A DNA stretch of 64,000 nucleotides, taken from assembly GCF_949628215.1 (NCBI RefSeq), contig NC_134282.1, forward strand, positions 8,678,223-8,742,222, read 5' to 3'. The notes beneath the pieces are model-generated. The model ran no database searches and was not told where the DNA came from. It saw only the letters and a list, made by a program, of their open reading frames with translations. Below, in pieces: positions 1 through 12,700 of the stretch (positions are counted from its first letter, which is position 1; each line of letters starts with the position of its first letter). Both the position numbers and the translations under genes were made by a program. Origin of the DNA: Phalacrocorax aristotelis (lineage: Eukaryota > Chordata > Aves > Suliformes > Phalacrocoracidae).

Positions 1-3000
1 CATTTTGCCCGGGGCACATCCCCTGCCCCGCACGGAAGGGATGATACCACCAGCAGACCCCAAGCCATGACTACAAACCTTCTGTGTATCTTGTACCTTG
101 CTCTTAGTTTTTCCTCTCACATTTATAGCTCCACGTATTTATTGCAACCACTATTTTCAGCATACATCAAGTGAACTATTTTAATCACGAATAGCAGAGC
201 TACTCACTCCAAAACAATTTTTCTTCTTGGGAGAGATGTGTGCTGGAGGCACGGGTTAGCCTCCGCAATGCTCCTCGGTAAATTAGCTGTGGAAAAGTCT
301 TTCATTGCAGCCTTTAGCAGTTGGAGTATTTAAATATAACCACACAGCCTTCACTGGATGTAATAAAAGATTCTCATCTGTATTACTGGGTTCGATATAA
401 GTGGTTTGCCTCTCAAATGTATTATAGTTCACTTCATATTTAGTGATACAGTAATAGCTTAAATTGTGCATTGAGGTCAAGGACAGACATTGATCCGTTT
501 AAGCAAATAATGCTATTAATTAGAGGTGGGCTTGCACTCAAATACCTGGCCTGTGTGGGACACTTCAGGCACCCCTGAAGAACTGGCATTGGCAGTGCTT
601 GTCCTGATGACTGTGTTGATGAGGACTTGGTCACTGGAAGGTAAAATCGGGTACCCTGGTTGCAGGATGAGGAAGGGTGGAGGGGACCCCCCCGCTGGTC
701 TCCCCCCAAGCCAAGCCCCAGCCAGCACAGCCTGCCGTGGTCACTGCTTCCTTTCTTCCCCTGATGGAGAGCACCAGGTAGCAGAAGTTTCCCAGGTTTT
801 TTTTCTTATAGTTTGCTAGCATTTTGTTATTAATGCTAAGTTGTGCGAAAGGAAGCCCTGTTGTCTCCGCAGGCAGTAAGTAGGAATGTGTCACCCTGCA
901 AGTGCGGGGAGCAGGAAAGAGGGCATGGTGACGAACCACAACAGCATTAATTACCACACCTGTATCAGAAGATGCTCAAATCTCTTTGGTCTGAACCACA
1001 GCTCGTGTGTCCTCGCTGGTGTTGTCCAGCTACGCCACCATTGCTCGCGGGGCTGGGGCTGCTGTCTCTGCCCTGAGCTGCTGGCTCTGCGCGGGTGAGG
1101 AACGGCTCCTGCCCCAGAGCCCACAGTCAACCAAGGATAACAACCTCAAGGACAACCTCAAGGTGACCTCAAGGATAAAGCCTTCTGTCTCAGCGCCTTC
1201 ACTCCACTTGCCATCAATCCTTTTCCCACATCTTTTGATTCTTTCCTTTTTAAAGCGATTGCCTAGCCAATTCCTTTTAAGCGAAGAAGATTTTACAAAG
1301 TCTCATGGGCCATTTCCCATGTCTATAAAGGTTTTATTACTTCAGCAATATGGCCAAAGCACTCACTTGTCTCCTCTCCAAGACCTCAAACACAACAAAA
1401 CAACTCCCCTAAATCCTCACTCCCAAGTGCACACTAATTTTCTTGCTACGACCAGATAACCTTAATGAAATCAATGAGTTTATACAAGTACTACTAAGCT
1501 GTCAAGAAAAGTCCTTCTATATTAGAGCAGGGATTTTATTAAGACATTTCAAGCAAAACCAAACAAAGAACTTAAACAGATCTGAGGAAAAAGAAGTCAC
1601 GGACGAGAGACAGTGGAAAGCCCTGCACTATCAGACATGGTGGCTGCAAAGACCAGGGGCACAATGGACATCTTGGTGAGGTCTGCTCTTCACCTAAAGG
1701 TGTTTGCCTATGAGAAACAGGCTCCTGAAAGGCTTTGCTTCTCCCAGCATCGTTTGCAGACAGTTTGCTCTGGCATACACATGGAGTTGTTGAAGAATAA
1801 CCCCTATGCTGCAGGCTCCCAGCCTTCTTTTACCCAAATTCACTTGCAAGAGCAAAATCTTGCCAACCAGGGTGTCTCAGTGCTTTCCCATGAGGTTTCA
1901 GGGGTGCTGCCTGGGGGCTTTGGGGATGGGAATAAAACACACACCTCCAGCAGCCGCCCTGCCTGTGCTGCTGTGGCAGGGAGGAGGGAGGCAGGCGGCG
2001 AGCATATGAAGGCTGAGTGTAGCCCCAAGTGAAAAACCTGACACAAACACAAAGCAAAGGCAGGAAAAACCAAACCCGCTGCTGAGAAGTTGCAGAGGTT
2101 ATCCATCATTGTCAAGGCTGCCTTTGCAGTATAAGCCATCAGAGCAGTTCAGAATACTGGCAGCTATAGTTGTTACTATATCTTAAGGATATCCTTTTCA
2201 GAAGGCATCAGTAACAACAACAAAAAATCCCTCTTTTTAAGGGTCTCATCACACTGAAAACTTGCTTGGGTTTGTGACAGCACTTTTACATAAAGACAAA
2301 AGAATTCAGAGTTTCCCCGTGATGTGGTACCAAAAATTACATTAGCAGATGGTTGAGCAAGAAGGTCAACATTTAATATGTCCCCATCATATACTTGGTT
2401 TTAAGTATAACATGAAATATTGAATAAAGAGGGCTTAAAATAAAACCCATCTCCAGCTCTGTGCTTGGGGCATCTTCACGCAGCAGCGATAGCCGCCAGG
2501 ATTGCGTTATGTTTGCTGTCGGTTACATCGGGCTCCAAAGCACAACTAAAATAATTTGTCTGTTGTAGGTAAGGAGATTGAACTGATACATGTTGGCACG
2601 GGGAAGATTAGGAGAAAAGACATGCTCTAAAGCTTAATACATCTGGAATATATATTATAATCTATTCTAAACTAAACGCTCTGTGTGTGCAGCAATTGGA
2701 GTTGGCACTGAAGACCTGTAGACCTTGGTGCAATGCAGACCCCATTCCCAGACCCTTTAGCTCATGCTGTTTCTAAATTGAGCCAGACATGGTGTACAAT
2801 ATGGAGCAGGGCATACATTAGTGATGTGGGCTCAACGCAGCGTGACTTGCATAAAAAAAAATCTCATGTTCTTTCGGTAAGACGTGGATTTTAAGCAGGA
2901 CACGGACGGACTGCGCTCTTTGGGCAGCGTGCGCTGGCAGAGCACGGCCTAGGCTCGCCGCGAGATGCTCTGCCAAATGGGAAGCTGTTTGGCAGGGAGG

Positions 3001-6000
3001 GCGGCAGATGAAAGCCCTCGTGCTGCAGGTTCTTGCATGGAGCAGCAAGATTTGTATTTTAGCAGCACCTAAATCTGTATTTTGGCACCCAGGCAGCACT
3101 GTAGAAATCTGTCTTTTTTTCTGTCTTTCGTCTCTTTTGTCTTTTTGCAGAGAAGGGCCTCTGCCCGCCTGCCCTGCCTGCGGTGGTGCTCCCAAGAGCA
3201 CCAGGAAAAGGCAGCAAATAGGTGTGGGAGAGTTACATGCACAAGAAGTGAGTGGTTTCCAAGGCCCACAGCATCCTTCTGTGTTTTTTTTTTTTTGTAG
3301 CAGTAGCAGCAATTCGATGTCCAAGCATTTCATTCCAATGTTTTGCTGAGACACATCTCCCAGGACAAGCCACGGCTCCTGTCCCACTGCCGGCCAGCTC
3401 GGCTGCTCTGAGGTCACATTTTTCAGAAGTTACTGCAGTTTTATAGGTGCAAATGGGCAAAAAAATGTTTGTTTCCTTTGGAGGGACTTTGCCCCATCCC
3501 ATCCCTCCTGCCCACAGGCAGGAGGGCTGCCTGCTCCCCAGTATTGCTCACCATCTCGCAAGCAGGTCTCCACAGCCCCACCAGGAAAAGCACGAAGAAC
3601 ATTATTCACCAGGAGAGAAGTAAAGCTTCCACATCTGTGCAGGGAGAGAATGCAATAAAAAACACATGAGATTTGATTATATAACATAATATTACTTTCA
3701 ATGTAAAAATGAATTACATTGCATGCAATAATAAATCATAACTTTACATTTCACCCGCACAGAGCCAGTTCTGAACTGCAACATCTGGAGCTCAGGCTGA
3801 GCCTTTCAGCTTTTGGGGTTACTTCAACTGCAAGCTTCACGTCCAGCAGATCAGATGGAAAACTCAAGCCTGATTATCATGAAAGTACCAGTATGCAGGA
3901 AGAAGGTATCATCAATCCATGGCAATATGCAAACCTTGCAAGAAGGCCAAATGGGTCAGGAGTAATTTTTTTTAAAGCAATAGTAAAGCAAAGTCAAGGA
4001 GCCCTAAGTTTGGTAATTTGAAGAGGTTTCCTACTCCCATTCCAACAGGACATGAAGGTACCGGTCAGCGATATGTGTGGAGCCAACATCATGGGTTGTC
4101 CTCCTACAGAGCAGCATCTCTCTGCACCAGGGCTGGGGGAAAACTCCCTGCTTTCCTTCACAGAGCTGCTGTCAGATGCATGAGGAGCAAGGGACCAGGG
4201 ATTCAGGGCAAAGTGCAGATAAGATGGGTAAGCTCAACACTGATGATTTTCCAGGCTTCCGTGCAGCCCTGGTGCCTCCAAGCATGCCAGAATGGGCAAG
4301 GGTGGCACAGCACCCTGAGCATCCCACTGCCGGGGGGCATCACCCAACTAAGCGGCTCCCCTCTCTTATGTGGAGAGTAGCTTCTCAGGAAAATTTGGGT
4401 AATGAGGGCTTAAAAACCCTGCTGCAGTTTGGCATAATCCCTTCCATGTTTCTGTTAACAAGCATACACTTAGCAAAACAATAGTAGTTTTGCAAATGCA
4501 TGGTCAGCACAGACCCTCCGAGATGGTGGCCAGTTATTCGGCTCATTGCCCGGGTGCCTCTCCTTATCTGCTTGCTGCAGCTCTGGGAACACACCCACCA
4601 GGTCAAATACCACACCTGGCCCCACACAGGTACACCTTGCCCACGCCACATTGTCGGTGACATCTGTGGAACTAAAGTACAACCTGGTCTGATGCAGGGT
4701 GAGCTGCCAGATCCGTGCACCTCGGTCTCCGTGCCCCAGCCGGTGGCTGTGGGAGGGTGACGGTGGCGTGGCAGCATGCTGTCTGCTCCCACCTGGGAAA
4801 GGTACAGCTAGGTCACATTTTACTTTTAAGTGTTGCATGATTTTTAAACACCTGTTTGGCATTTTTGCCAAACCAGGTGAAAAGAGGCAGTTTGCTAAAA
4901 AAGCACCAATCCCCTGTGCCCGGCCCATACTGCGAATGGCAAAGTTAGAAAAAACATGGACAGCGGCTTGGGCACGCTCAAAAAGCGAGGAGCTGCCAAA
5001 ATGCAAAGCAAAGGACCAAATCAGAGGCAGTGCTTCAGCTCAGCTCTCACAGCAATGTGACTTTTGTTCCAGATTTACACCCCGGGAGCAAAGACGAGAT
5101 CAGCCGGGGCGCTCGCAGGGCACTTTGTGAGGATGCACTGCAGGGTCTGTCCTTGGGCCGGGGGATGCAGCCCCTCGGGGCACCGCAGGGTTTGGGGTTT
5201 CACAGCTTGGCAGCACTGGAACGGCAACTGCTCCATCTGGTGGGAACGGCTCTGTCTGGGTTGGGACTGTGGGCTTGCAGCTTCATCCCACAGAGCAGGC
5301 GGCGATGCCCTGTCCAGCCCCCGCACGCCACGGGCTCCCAGCTCTCTGCCACCGCATGACCGTCACCCACTCAAGGCACTAAGTCCCCCGGCCTGATGCA
5401 GCAAGGACGGATGAAGGACATGTACTTGTTGATAAAGGACATGTGCAAAAGAGAAGCAGAGCGCTGAGGAGCGACCGAGGATGAAGCGTTCACCCTGCAG
5501 TTGTGCTCATACACTACAAAGGAGAAATGAAAGCGGATGTGCTGGAGAGCCGTGGCTCTTCTGCAGAGAACCCCGGTGTTGAAGGGCTGCATCCAAGGGG
5601 GTTTGAAGAACAAGGCCAGCATGCAGCAAGCACAACCGTGGCAGCGAGCCAGGCCAGCCTGATGAAATGGGCATGCGGCTCCAGCGACCAAATACGTGGC
5701 ACGAGGGAGAGTCGCTATGGGCATGTATCCTTAAATAAACCCGGGGCTGAGCCAGGGCCGGCTTCTTTCTAGTTTTAAGCATATGACATTACAAAGGTTT
5801 AACAGGAGGTTTCACAAGAGTGTGGCTCGGTCCGGCATCGCAGCGCAGGGCAGGGACGAGAGCGCGCAGCCTGTGTCGGGCTCTGCCTGTGTTTGCAGAC
5901 AGGTGCTTTGACGATTAGTTGAACAATCTTAATATTTAGGGAAAAAACAATGAGCAAAGGTAAACATGGAAGGAACTGCTTTCACTACAGCTTTGGTTCA

Positions 6001-9000
6001 ACAAAATAAACCAGTCGTGAAGTGCTGGTGTGGTCTGGCTGAGCAGAGTGAGGTCCGGCTCACAGCTTGACAGCAGCTCTGCCCCTGCAGCTGCCAGTAA
6101 GTCCACAGCCCATTACCTTTTTATCCTACATCCTACATTTCTTGCTTCTTCACGGTAAATATATAAATAAGAGATGACTGCAGCACCCTAGGACTTGTAA
6201 AAAGCTCCCAGTTTTTGTACTTTAAAAAAAAGAATTTTTTTCTGCACTTCTATGTCTATGTTCAGCATTTAAACTTTCTTTCCATATGAGTTTTTGCTTG
6301 CTCACAACCCAGAGAGAGCGCTGGGAGACAAGGCTGTACTGCAGGACTCATCTCCAAATTAATCATCATAGATGTGCTTAAACATCATTGACTCCATACA
6401 TTTGTTCAGAGCCAACTCAAATGAGCCCATGCTACAAAGAGGGTCAAAACGCCCAGCTGTAGGTCCTTAGATGCGTTATTGGAGAGGTGCCCTGAGCCCA
6501 GCCCTGCTGGCCCCATGGCAAGGGGCTTGCAGCAGGCTTCTGTACTATCCCACACACCTGATGTGCTGTATGAAGACACGCAAACAAGCAGAGATGCTGG
6601 AAGAAGAGGGGAAGAAATACTTGCTTGCTTTCTAAGCATGGCACTTTTGTATCTCAGCAAATTGGCGTAACTACAACTGGCAGTCCTTATTTTAAAATAT
6701 AGGCATTTTTCTGCTGGAAATGCTATCCTCTACTATTTCCTGAAAGCTGCAAATGTCAATACATCAGCACTGAAGTCTGCTGAGTGTCTAGAAATAAGGC
6801 GATATAATTTCCAAAAGTAAGTGACCACCAGGCTGCCGTTAGCTCTGCCAGCGCAGAGGGAGAGATGGCTTTTTGCAACTTTGATTTACTGGCAATTGTT
6901 GGGAAAGAAGCAAGCAAGAAATGAAAACCCGATATTTCCATTACAGTTTACTTAATAAAAAAATATTGTAGGGAAGTCAGACATCATAAAATGCCCATCT
7001 TCTCTCTATATTTACAGGATCATACAATAACTTGAGCCAGACCAGTAATCAATTTAAAGAAGCCCTTTGCAATTGAAGGCACAGACAAGTGAGTGTTCGA
7101 TATCCCTGTAGCAAACCAGCAGCCACACTTCACTAGAGCACCCCGAATACAGCCGGACTGCATCACGGCAAAGGGCGGAGGGTAGAGTACTGACTAAAAA
7201 GCTGCTCAGAGAGAGCTCTGGAGCCGGACACTGTATTTCCAAGAAGCCATTTTGAACACTGAGCAATTTCTCCTCCAACGTTCCCAAGAACTCTTCTGCA
7301 TCATCCATCCTCCCCACTTGCAAAACACCTTTTGTTGTTGATATGGAGGATATTTTTAACATCAAGCTTCTGTGTTATGGCCAGTCCATCAGGCAGCAAG
7401 TGCTGCCGATGGCAAAAAAAGATAAATTCTGACTAGGTGGTTTCTCCTCCCCTTCGCACACACCTCCCTTTCTCCTGCAGCATTGCACCCCCCTTCATTG
7501 GCTTTTCTGGTCATTCCCATTATCTTCACTTACTACTGGTCCTGCAAAAGTCTTTGGTTTTGCTGTAGATCCCGTGACCTCAGAGCTAGGGGACAGTCCT
7601 GGAGGAGGGTTACTGCGGAGGACCATGTCATCCTGCCCAACCACTCTGCTCCAGTGTTCCCCCCAACACCATCCACAGCAAGTGCTCTGCCCTGGGGGCC
7701 TGTGGTGCCTGGGAGGAGTCCCCAGCCTTCCCTGAACCTGCCCGGCTTCAGCTCAGTGTCCTACCTCCTGCCGAGCCAATGTCGCCTCAGGAGACAGTGT
7801 TAGTCCGTGTGAGATGCCTGGCCCATGGGGGTGGTGGGTTTAGGGCTACCTCGGGTCCGTCTGTGCTCCACCTCGGACACTAAGGCTTTGCTGAGGCTTG
7901 CAGGACCTACAAGTAGCTTAGGCAGTTCCATATGATCAGTTTCGTCTGAAGAACTGAGTCATTTCATGTACGAGTCACTTTGTGCCATATATATAAGAAC
8001 ATCCTTTAAGAGGAGAAAGTTCAGGCTGCTGCTGAAGGAAATGCAGAGAGAGATGCTGAGGTTGCGCTGAGGAATAAAGGCTCATTTCCCAGTGAGGGCT
8101 GTTCCCTCTGAGCGTGTTAAGACCCTGAAGACGTCCTTCAGCCAAGCACCGGCTTGTGCTCCAAGCAGGAGAGGGTACAAGCCTGTGGCCCACTAGCAAT
8201 TCAGACAAAATGATGCAATGCTTCTTTCTTCCTGGAGTCTGCAACCTGTCCGCCAAAGGCATTTAAAGATAAAATGTGCTGTTACAGTAGTTGCTAATTT
8301 TGAGGCACATGATGCTTATGAAGAACAGTAACTGGTACCTGCCTGAATCTCCCCGTAGCAGCAAGAAGTTTCAGGGAGTAGGAGGGGCACTGCTGTAAAG
8401 TCAAGCCAGCACTTCTGCTGGAGTCAACCAGCGTTTATTATTTCCCAGTTGATAGTTTAATCTATTTTAATGATTATCAATACTACGAGTGTAATCACCT
8501 TGTCTTATACAATTGCTAGAATCTAAAAGTCAACCTGATTTTAATGGTTTATCATTAGGAGTATTATTTAACTGGTCTTAATTCCTCCGCAGTCATTGTT
8601 TAAAAGCTGTTTGGAGCACATTATGGTGACCACCCCTCATCACAATATGAATCAATGCCTTGTCTACATACCATATATTTTCAGCAGCACCTAGCAAGCA
8701 GCCACATGGATGGACACCGAAGTACTACAAGCTATTAATATTCACAAATTGTCCCCATCACCATTTACATTTTCTTAAAACACACCACAGCAGTGGTTGG
8801 ATTTACCTGTCCTGGTGTTGATGGGGCCCAGTAATGCCCACCTGTCAGACAAATGGCTGGGAAACGCTCGCGAACCAGGATTTGGAGAAGCTGGAGCAGC
8901 CTTTGCTGCAGTACTGAGGAGCTTTCAGGGAAAGGATCCGGACGCGTTGGAGGAAGCGCTGTGCAGCACTGACAGCTCTGGGTACATGCCCATCACTTGC

Positions 9001-9700
9001 CAGGACTACGTGGTACCCTTGGTGGCTCTGTCCAGCGGCAGCCGCCGCTCATCCAAGCACAGGGCACTGCGGGAACTGGGCTCCTCTGGCAGCACAGATG
9101 CTGCCCGAGGCTCCCCGAGCCCAGGGAGCACCAGCCTCCAGACTGCATAGCCACTGTAGGGAGCAAGGGCACATCCACAGCCAGGAACCATACCAGTGCC
9201 TTTTGGAACGAAACTTCTGGATCTCACCCAGACCTTGCCCCCACAGTGGGAGGCGGCTGCGGGCTGAGCAGGGCTGCATCACTGCTCCTTTCCCGGCTGG
9301 GTACCAAAGCCGCCTCTCTCCTCCCACTGTGGCAGCGCTGTGCTCCGCTCCCCTGCTCGCAGGGACCGGCAGCCCTACCCACCCTTCCCCACAGGACTGG
9401 CATCCTTCACGTGCAGAGCATTTATTTCCCAGTCTTCTGCCATGAGGAAGCCTGGGGAAGTATTTGTGCCGCTGGGGGGCTTGCCTGTGCTCGCTTTGGG
9501 AAGCAGGCACAGCTGGCACGGGATGCACGGACCCGCGATGCCCTGGCTCAGCATCGTGGCAGCAGCTCGCTGCAGCTGTCGGCCCAAGCGTTTTCCGTGT
9601 CTTTTCCTTGTTATCCATTAAGTCTGCTTTGTTGTCTGTTACCTGAGTACTAATAAATGTCATTTGAAGGGACCCAACGTGGGATGTGGGTAACAGTTTC
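1..9700. other. Intergenic, relatively GC-rich, no gene recognised
   Basis: I see no exon, RNA gene or recognisable transposon here. Many open frames of 60-200 codons occur on both strands, but they overlap each other in several frames, as expected of GC-rich non-coding DNA. None has a recognisable family, and none is flanked by convincing splice sites in a consistent order. A short direct-repeat cluster with the core ACCTCAAGG lies near 1,140-1,175. An AT-rich block with many ATTA/TAAT cores lies at about 8,440-8,610. In mammals the side of SLC66A1L away from VEPH1 is a gene desert towards SHOX2, so regulatory DNA is plausible, but nothing in the sequence proves it. Confidence 0.6.
1138..1178. 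repeat. Short imperfect tandem repeat (ACCTCAAGG core)
   Basis: Three near-copies of a 12-14 base unit containing ACCTCAAGG follow one another, with small differences between copies. It is probably a minor slippage product with no known role. Confidence 0.5.
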
Positions 9701-12700
9701 TTAGGGTTCCCTCAGTTAAAGCTTTGATTAACTTAACCTGCAGCTTCTTACATACAGTGCCGCAGAGATGTTTAACTCTTACCTTAAACATCCATAAACC
9801 TAAAGCATCACGGGTGTGTTAAGTCACACAAAGAGGCAGCAACAAAGCAAGCGGCACAAGGCACAGCTGCCATTTTTCTCCAGCACAAACATTGCTCTGT
9901 TAGGAAAATGCTATTTCATATCTCTGGTAACTGCTACTGTAACAAACAACAGATTTCTCTTGCATCTCTGGGGTTACGGAGGGATAAATAAGCAGATAAT
10001 GGCAGAGTAATCAGAACAAGAAGGCTGTTGCCCAGTCGTGGATATTCTTGCCTCTGAGGCTTTCCAGAGACAGAGCAACGACCTTGCACGTCATGGCACT
10101 GATGGCAAAGGGAGACAAGGCGTTGGCTTCTGCTCCTTGAACCTGAAAATAAGGCGGTTTTTCTTGTAGTTTTGGTATAGCTGCAAACAAACCCCCTCTA
10201 GAAGGTACTCTACTAAAAACCTTGTGGGAGCATCTTCTGTTGCTTCTGTAAGATGCTGCAGAACTTAAAAGCTAGTTCGTAGGAAACGGAGGGAATGAGA
10301 TCCTGGAGCAGCCAACAGCGCCAGCTTTTGCTCCGTGCTTCCTACTAGAGGAACGGACCTTGTTTCCTTTGGACTAATAATAGATTTTTTTTTGCCAGCA
10401 AGAATACAAGCATGAATTTAGAAAAAACACTGGCGAATTTACAATTTCAATAGATAATCAGAAGTGGAGAATTAAGTACATGTTTTTTCTTACTGAAACA
10501 AGTGATCAAAACTGGTGTGTAATGGCCAGGAGTAACTCTATTCCTGGGATAATCTTCTGTGGACATGGAGAACTATGTTAACTAAATTATTTGATTAATT
10601 TGTTTAAAAATAAAGCCCTGAAGACATTTTAGATGTTTCCTTTAGTTAATGAGATTTCCATGATAGTTAAAAAAATAAAAGTAGAAAACAATGCCGTTCA
10701 TCTTGGATTACATGCAGCATGGGGGAAGAATTAGTAGCTTAAAGCGAGAAGATTAAGACACTTCTTGCTTTCCGACCAAAGAGCTGTGATAGAAGCTACA
10801 CGCTGTATTTTCCTCTCTGAGATTAATGATGAGGTGATCAGGATCTGCCAGGTCTCTAACCTGGTGTATCTGGGCACGGCTCTAACTTCTCATTCTGACG
10901 TGCCAGGGTCTGGTTCTGAGAAAATTATTGTGGGCTGAGCAAAGGGATGACAAAGACCTAATAGGCCGTAGGAAACAGCAAGGACAGCTCTATGTATTTG
11001 ATCAGCTCTTTCAGTCAAATAGCTTATCGGAAAGAATGTTTTCTCAAGTATTCAGTTATCCCATACACTAATTATTACATATATATTAATAAATATCATT
11101 ACTTGACATTTTAAAAGTTAGATTATTTTCTATCAAAATTCTCAAATCGCAGTAACTTTATAGAACCTGTATTTGGCTGTTCTAATAAACAGCAGTACGA
11201 AATGGGGATAAAAAGACATCCCAAAATAGGATCACATATAGCAATAAGAGGGGAAATAATCTTTGAAGAAATGATGTAAGAACAAATTCCAACTGCATTG
11301 AAAAGTAACAAGTCATGGTTTCAATCACCAGTCAGGCAGGAGTTTGATAATCTCATACGAACAGCATATAAATCTGCAAGTGTGACAAACTGCATTTTAA
11401 TTTATGTACCCAAAAGGTTAACTTCTAATACCCTCTGCTCGCTTCAGAAATCAGGGAAAACATGTTCGCTCTAAGTACATACTGACACTAATAAAGTGAC
11501 CGACTTCATCGGGGCAGATCTCGCATAAACCCTCAGCATCTCGCAGAGCCGTAGAACGTTTCACAAGTACTTGGCTTTTCACAATATGACTTAGCAAATC
11601 CCTTTTACTCAGCTACTGCGGCGCTGCCTAAACCAGCACCGCCGACACGGGGATTACCGAGCAGTATTTTCGGGTTGCAGCAGGACCGTAAGCGATCCGG
11701 ACCCACAGAGCCCCCGGAATGCGTTCATGCTCCCACGGCACATTGTGCCACTGACGCCTAATCTACCACGTCACAGTCAGTCATCGCTTGACGGGACCCA
11801 GTTCATTTCTAGCAAAGCCACCGAATTCAGTTACTCATGTAAGTTATTGCTGCACCACAAGTCGAAATTGGATTTGCACATACAGCAGCAGGGACAAGAG
11901 TGCCCCCACCCCTCCGACAGCACCCCAACCCTGTTTCACGCGCTTTTATCGGTGGTACGTGAAGTTCTACAAAAGTTCAGTGACAAAAATGCTTCATTTT
12001 TCGTGTGCACTTTTGGCAGCAGTTTAGATATGATCCATTGCACTCATCAGTTTCTTTCATTATTTAAAAAGAAATGTATTCATTTTTATTATTTAAAAAC
12101 AAAATTTAAATCATGTCCCTTTAACCATCACCTGAAATCACAGGGAATGAGCCTCACGATAAGCCCACAAATGTGTAAAATGCTCATACTGACCTTTATA
12201 AAAACCCAGCCCTTCTGTTCACAAACTTATTTATTGAAGAGTAAATCATTATACATATATTCAATGAAATAAACAAGTTTACTCTTTGAGATTTTATTAA
12301 AAGTTTTCTTCAGACAGCACAGTACTGCAAAAACTCTGCCACTGCAAGGTACAGACTTCTTAAGTACTAATTTTTTTTTTCTTTTTGTACTTATCTAAAC
12401 CAGAAGCTTGCAAAGAAAAAAGCACGTTGTACAAAAACATTATATGGGGTATATGATAACATACAGTAATGACATGCCTTGGAACACACAGGCATTCACA
12501 TACGAATGCTTTAACTCTTAAAAATGGAACGCCCGGCGGTGCTCTGCAATGAGCTGTACGTGAGGCTCCCACCAGCTTCCACCAGGATTCTGCTGTTGCA
12601 CCAACAACGGATCCTCTGCACTGAGGCTACTTATTACAGGATGTTTTTATTTCTGACGCATACAAAAACTGAACATGAATAAAAAAGGCCAGATCTTGCA

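Noticed and set aside
2818-3417. 199-codon minus-strand frame, and similar long frames at 4,470-5,006 and 9,049-9,653
   Set aside because: Overlapping frames on both strands are equally open in GC-rich DNA, and I see no domain, splice structure or codon periodicity.
7054-7365. 103-codon minus-strand frame with acidic, protein-like start
   Set aside because: No family recognised and no neighbouring exons. Treated as chance.
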